A DNA stretch of 64,000 nucleotides, taken from positions 1,860,001 to 1,924,000 of the forward strand of contig CBDHHO010000004.1 of NCBI GenBank assembly GCA_965263485.1. Reading direction: 5' to 3'. Under the pieces are notes generated by a model that did no database searches, was not told the DNA's origin, and worked only from the letters and a program-made list of their open reading frames with translations. A program made the position numbers and the translations under genes. Positions 60,299 to 64,000 of the stretch are shown one piece after another. This DNA is from Haliotispira sp965263485 (lineage in GTDB: Bacteria > Spirochaetota > Spirochaetia > SP-2023). The first letter of the stretch is position 1. Every line of letters starts with the position of its first letter.

Positions 60299-60757
60299 AT
60301 GGAATTTTATACGCTGGTATCATTGGTCTTTTTGGCGATTCTGCTGTGGTGGTATGTGGTCACTTGCTACAACCGGGAACCTGCGGAACAAGGGGCAGTC
60401 TCGGATTTTGACAGCGGGCAGCTGGAGCAACTAATCCAAAGTGAGGGTATCAATTACTACTTGGTGGATGTGCGCTCCGAGGAAGCCTACCTGCGTGGGC
60501 ACATTCCCACAGCCATCAATATTCCGGCCCGGACCTGCAACGGCCTGCTACCCACTGATGACCTGTTTATTCTGGTAGTGGTTTACGGATCCAGTCGCAA
60601 AGAAGCCCGGAATGTAGCCCGTATTCTCAGCGAATTTGGCTACTTCAATGTCCACATCACCGATTCAATGAACCGCTGGAAGGGCCATATCCAAGAAGGT
60701 GACTACCAGAATTTCGGGCTCGGACAGCAACCCGATTCCGGTTATATGGGCGTTTAA
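60299..60757 (+). CDS. Membrane-anchored rhodanese-like protein lacking the active-site cysteine
   Basis: An N-terminal membrane helix (LVSLVFLAILLWWYVV) is followed by a rhodanese domain (YYLVDVRSEEAYLRGHIPTA, INIP). At the place of the catalytic loop, where active enzymes have a Cys-led CxxGxR motif, the sequence is VVVYGSSRKEARN, so sulfurtransferase activity is unlikely. It may bind or signal rather than catalyse. Length is 152 residues. ATG 60299 is the only reasonable start. Its 3' end overlaps galT by four bases in convergent orientation. Confidence 0.8.
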   Translation: MEFYTLVSLVFLAILLWWYVVTCYNREPAEQGAVSDFDSGQLEQLIQSEGINYYLVDVRSEEAYLRGHIPTAINIPARTCNGLLPTDDLFILVVVYGSSRKEARNVARILSEFGYFNVHITDSMNRWKGHIQEGDYQNFGLGQQPDSGYMGV

Positions 60758-62412
60758 CTTCTCAACAATTTACAGTTTGACAGAAAGCGCTGCCAAGCCT
60801 CCCTGCTCCTCAAAACCCCACAGTGGCTCAGACCTTTGGCAAAGACTTCGGCTATCTGGCCTTGCAGGTAGCCCCGCCAGCTGCTGGGCGAGAGAGCTCC
60901 GGGCGGTCGCAGGCTCTCCAACCACGGCAAATGAGGCCGGAGTGCCGCCTGTTGCCTCAGTTCTGCGCGTTGCTCGCGGCTTCCCGCCAAATACTGTTGC
61001 ATCAAAGGCATTTCTTCTTTTAAGCGACCGGGCAGAATAGCTAGGCCCATGACCTCAATCAGTCCGATGTTTTCTTTTTTGATATGGTGTATTTCGGCGT
61101 GGGGGTGGTAAATGCCCAGTGGGTGCTCTTCGCTGCAACGGTTATTGCGCAGTACCAGGAATATCTCGTAGGCTCCGGACTGCGGTGTACGCCGCACAAT
61201 CGGTGTGATGGTGTTGTGCGGTGTGCGCTTGCCATCACTGTGAGCCAGCACCCCGATGTTATGGTCGGAATATCTGCGCCAATGCCGCAAAACCTGCTCG
61301 GCCGGGTCCAGCAGTGCTTCGGGCTCTGGGCCGCTCAGCTTCAGGCAGGACAGGGGCCACCGGATGACTTCGGCTCGGACTTTTGACACTGTGCGCCAGT
61401 TTAGTGATCCGCTCCAGATTTCGGGTCCGGCCCGGAACATCGGAAACTCGTAGCAGCCCGCCTGGAAGTGATGGTGGGCCAGAATCGAGCCGCCGACAAT
61501 CGGTAAATCAGCGTTGGAACCGGCCATGTAATGGGGAAACTGGCGCACAAAATCCAACAGCTCGGCGAAAGAGGCCCGGTCAATGCACATGGGCTTGTGC
61601 TCGCGGGAAAGCAGGATGCTGTGCTCCGGGTAGTAGAGGTAGGGCGAATACTGGAGGGCGAAGCTCTTGCCGTCAAGCTCCAGCCCGACTACGCGATGAT
61701 TGAAGCGCGGGGCCCAGGACAGGTGTCCCGGATAGCCCTCATTTTCCAGACACAGGGCGCACTGCGGGTAGCCGCTGTTCTGCTTTTCCCCCGCGGCGGC
61801 TATGGCCTTGGGGTCTTTTTCCGGCTTGGACAGGTTGATGGTGATTTCCATCCGGCCATAAGAGCTGTCGCTGTGCCAGGAAAAGTTCCGGGCCAGCCGG
61901 TCGTTGCGGATATATGCAGCATTCTGAGAAAGCTGGTAAAAGAACGCAGTGGCCCGGCGCGGGCCGTTTTCTGCTTTGCCACTGCGATATAGTTGCCAAA
62001 AGTGCTGCTCCAACTGACTGGGCAGGGGCATCAGTTGGCCGACCAGGTTGGCCAAGAATAAATCACCTTCGGCCGGGCTCTGCCCATCGTACAACCGGTG
62101 CTCTGCGGCCCAGCGCTGAATCCCGGCACACAGGGCATATATGTCCGGATTTGCTGCGTTTGTTATCTGCTCGCCCTGAGGCTCGTAATCTCCGTTTTGC
62201 GAGGCATTGGTATGCTGCGGAGATTCTTGGCACTTAGGGCTTTGACTACAATCGCGGCCCTCCAGACCGAGAAACAGATAGAGGCGATGGCGGGCGACCA
62301 GACGATCTCGAGGTTCCAGCATCAAATACCGCCCGGCAAAGTCGAGCAGGGCCTCCAGCTTATCGTAGATGGTATTGTTTTGATTCCTTTGGCGCTGCTC
62401 CCGTTCTACCAT
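60754..62412 (-). CDS. galT: Galactose-1-phosphate uridylyltransferase, type 2
   Basis: GalT exchanges UMP between UDP-glucose and galactose-1-phosphate in the Leloir pathway. The 552-residue length and motifs mark the long type 2 form common in Gram-positive bacteria. These include CALCLENEGYPGHLSW, YLYYPEHSILLSREHKPM, VGGSILAHHHFQAGCYEFPM with the HHH-type site, and DHNIGVLAHSDGKRTPHNTITP. The start ATG directly follows the galK TGA, so the pair is translationally coupled. With mglBAC it gives import and processing of galactose. Confidence 0.92.
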   Translation of the reverse strand: MVEREQRQRNQNNTIYDKLEALLDFAGRYLMLEPRDRLVARHRLYLFLGLEGRDCSQSPKCQESPQHTNASQNGDYEPQGEQITNAANPDIYALCAGIQRWAAEHRLYDGQSPAEGDLFLANLVGQLMPLPSQLEQHFWQLYRSGKAENGPRRATAFFYQLSQNAAYIRNDRLARNFSWHSDSSYGRMEITINLSKPEKDPKAIAAAGEKQNSGYPQCALCLENEGYPGHLSWAPRFNHRVVGLELDGKSFALQYSPYLYYPEHSILLSREHKPMCIDRASFAELLDFVRQFPHYMAGSNADLPIVGGSILAHHHFQAGCYEFPMFRAGPEIWSGSLNWRTVSKVRAEVIRWPLSCLKLSGPEPEALLDPAEQVLRHWRRYSDHNIGVLAHSDGKRTPHNTITPIVRRTPQSGAYEIFLVLRNNRCSEEHPLGIYHPHAEIHHIKKENIGLIEVMGLAILPGRLKEEMPLMQQYLAGSREQRAELRQQAALRPHLPWLESLRPPGALSPSSWRGYLQGQIAEVFAKGLSHCGVLRSREAWQRFLSNCKLLRS

Positions 62413-63666
62413 TCAACCCAGCTCCCGCACTCCAGCAGCGACTTCCGAGCGAGTGAATTCAGGCTCCCAGCCAAACTGCCGGCGATATTCGGCAGCGATG
62501 CGCTGTTGCAATGCGCACAAAGATTCAGGGTTTTCCAAGTCGCCCAGACGGACCAGGGCGATGGCACAGCCGCCGAAGCCAGCTCCCGTCATGCGCGCAC
62601 CCAGCACCACTTTTTCCCTGCTCAGCAGCTCGACCAGGAGGTCCAGATGCGGCCCGCTGACTTCGTAATCATCGCGTAGAGACCTATGGGAGGCCCGCAA
62701 GAGGGAGCCCAGCTGCTGCCAGTCCCGGGCCTCCATGGCGGCTGCTGCAGCGTGGGTACGGGCATTTTCGCTAACGACATGGCACAGTCTGCGCAGCAGT
62801 ATCGGCCGGTCTTGCAATAGCCCCAGAGCCTTATCTAGATCATGCTCCGGAATACTGCACAGGTCCGGCTTGTCGCAGAAGGCCGGGGACTTTTGCAGCC
62901 GGGCCAGAGCGGCCTCGCACTCGCTGCGCCGCTCGTTGTACTTGGATTCCTGTAGTTTGCGGGGCAGTTTGCTGTTGGCAATCAGAAAGGCATGGCCGTC
63001 GAGCCGCAGGGGCACCTGTCGGTAGTCCAGGCTGGCACAATCGAGCAGGCAGGCATGCCCGGCCTGTGCCACGGCGATGATGAACTGGTCCATAATGCCG
63101 CAATGCATGCCGCAAAATTCATTTTCGGCGCGCTGGGCCAGCACGGCCAGACGCTCCCGGCTCAAACGGGCCGGCGAAGTGTCGCTATAGTGCTGCAAAA
63201 CATAGCCCATCAGCACCTCCAGCGAGGCCGAGGACGAGAGCCCCGAGCCCCCGGTGGGCAGATTACCGTAGAACACTATGTCCAGACCGCCGCGCACTTG
63301 TATGCCTTCCCGGCGCAGCACATCGACCATTCCGAGTACGTAATTGCACCAATTCTGTTCTGCGCGGTAAACGGGTTCCCGGCCCGCCAACAGAAATTCC
63401 CGGGGCGGCAGCTCGGGGAAATTATGAGAGTACAAGCGCAGGGTCGGCTCGGGATCGCCTTTCTTTGTGTCACGCCGGGCGACCGCCGCCGCCGTGCCCA
63501 GACCGATGGCACAGGGGAAGACCAAGCCTCCGTTGTAGTCGATATGCTCGCCGATGATATTGATGCGGCCCGGCGCGAAAAAGGTCTTTTCCGCCGGATA
63601 GCCGTAGCAGTACTCAAACTGCCGGCGGCAGACTGCCGCCAGCTCTGTACCAGTATCTGTGATCAT
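62413..63666 (-). CDS. galK: Galactokinase
   Basis: GalK phosphorylates galactose to galactose-1-phosphate, the first step feeding GalT. It has the galactokinase signature FFAPGRINIIGEHIDYNGG near residue 30. The ATP-binding NLPTGGSGLSSSASLEVLMG follows near residue 135, then a FCGMHCGIMDQFI stretch. The GHMP motif 3 is GARMTGAGFGGCAIALV near the C-terminus. Length (417 residues) is within the family range. ATG 63666 starts the galK-galT operon, with no gene upstream on this strand within the window. Confidence 0.94.
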   Translation of the reverse strand: MITDTGTELAAVCRRQFEYCYGYPAEKTFFAPGRINIIGEHIDYNGGLVFPCAIGLGTAAAVARRDTKKGDPEPTLRLYSHNFPELPPREFLLAGREPVYRAEQNWCNYVLGMVDVLRREGIQVRGGLDIVFYGNLPTGGSGLSSSASLEVLMGYVLQHYSDTSPARLSRERLAVLAQRAENEFCGMHCGIMDQFIIAVAQAGHACLLDCASLDYRQVPLRLDGHAFLIANSKLPRKLQESKYNERRSECEAALARLQKSPAFCDKPDLCSIPEHDLDKALGLLQDRPILLRRLCHVVSENARTHAAAAAMEARDWQQLGSLLRASHRSLRDDYEVSGPHLDLLVELLSREKVVLGARMTGAGFGGCAIALVRLGDLENPESLCALQQRIAAEYRRQFGWEPEFTRSEVAAGVRELG

Positions 63667-63726
63667 ACCGGGGATTCTACCCGGAACGGTCGCTGCCCAA
63701 CAAGCCCGTTATATCTGTGTTCAAAG

Positions 63727-63757
63727 GAAGGTCTAAAGCTATGCGATGGGGAGGTTC
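63727..63757. repeat. Small degenerate TIR-element remnant
   Basis: GGAAGGTCTAAAGC on the left and GGGGAGGTTCCC on the right enclose a few bases, between galK and the small gene at 63780. Confidence 0.4.
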
Positions 63758-63779
63758 CCATAAAAAAAAAGGATTCGAC

Positions 63780-63962
63780 ATGGAGGGCATGACGAGACTG
63801 CTGGAAAGTGATAAAATGCTGCAGAAGGCGCACCGCGCGTATGTGAACTTCGCCCGGGATACGAGTCTGGTAGCGCAATATGGGGCGCGGTTTAAACAAA
63901 ATCTGGATCAGAGCGACCGCAAAGATAGCACCCGGGAAGGAAGGAAGGGAACCTCTCGGTAG
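63780..63962 (+). CDS. Small ORF, possible tail of a Rpn/PD-(D/E)XK nuclease-type protein
   Basis: There are 60 residues from ATG 63780, which has AAAGGA upstream. MTRLLESDKMLQKAHRAYVN and the following FARDTSLVAQYGARFKQNLDQ resemble, weakly, the helical C-terminal tails of Rpn-family recombination-promoting nucleases. No nuclease core is present. The last residues (KGTSR) and stop come from a repeat-element left end (GGGAACCTCT at 63948). The gene could therefore be a truncated remnant or a spurious frame. Confidence 0.35.
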   Translation: MEGMTRLLESDKMLQKAHRAYVNFARDTSLVAQYGARFKQNLDQSDRKDSTREGRKGTSR

Positions 63963-64000
63963 CTGTCTATGCCTGAGCTCGCAAGTCTTTGCCCTGCACC

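Overview
The window reads like a chromosomal segment of a moderately GC-rich, diderm, fermentative bacterium. The encoded lipoproteins, a beta-barrel-like secreted protein ending in Phe, an MglBAC sugar transporter, TPR surface proteins and D-lactate dehydrogenase fit a spirochaete best. That assignment is an inference: no rRNA or other decisive marker is present.

Layout. 1-10132: the end of accC, then accD, two large repeat-bearing TPR proteins, an SpsF-like nucleotidyltransferase and a membrane-anchored LuxR-type regulator. 10134-14609: mglB-mglA-mglC, with a repeat element in front of each gene. 14702-18076: a scar zone holding an hsdM 3' remnant, an ISL3-family IS with a frameshifted transposase, a GT11-GT2 glycosyltransferase cut off by that IS, and a second transposase remnant. 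18077-25107: dps, a superoxide dismutase, a trehalase/GH63-like hydrolase, ldhA, class II fba and truB. 25158-34393: a lipoprotein controlled by a heptanucleotide tract, a run of three repeat elements, a membrane-bound aminopropyltransferase, hypothetical proteins, apt and a WecG-like protein. 34501-42249: dnaE, a secreted protein, tRNA-Arg with a decayed integrase, a DNA glycosylase and an outer-membrane-like protein. 42817-50280: an alpha-oxoamine synthase, LacI and IclR regulators, the KDG pair eda-kdgK, a frameshifted pgeF and prmC. 50284-63962: a CtpA-like protease, an MBL hydrolase, tRNA-Val, lipoproteins, an SGNH hydrolase, a rhodanese-like protein, galT-galK and a small ORF.

Metabolism. 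Galactose/glucose uptake (mglBAC), the galactose kinase and uridylyltransferase (galK-galT), fructose-bisphosphate aldolase and D-lactate dehydrogenase together suggest sugar fermentation to lactate. IclR-eda-kdgK adds 2-keto-3-deoxygluconate (sugar acid) breakdown.

The most unusual content is a dispersed intergenic element family. Its ends are inverted repeats of the type GGGNACCTCTAAAAATTCC. About sixteen two-ended copies and at least as many half copies lie in nearly every longer intergenic gap. Several copies are flanked by exact 4-bp AT-rich direct repeats (ATAA, TACA, TTTA, TTTA, TAAA), as expected for transposed MITEs. Their interiors are chains of hairpins in which a short loop is conserved while the stem changes with compensating bases, or is replaced outright. 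The ends often touch stop codons and sometimes supply the Shine-Dalgarno sequence or stop codon of the neighbouring gene. No transposase that fits these ends is in the window. A second, unrelated dispersed repeat (10208-10277 and 59887-59950) and a phase-variation candidate (25845-25889) add to a picture of an actively rearranging genome.
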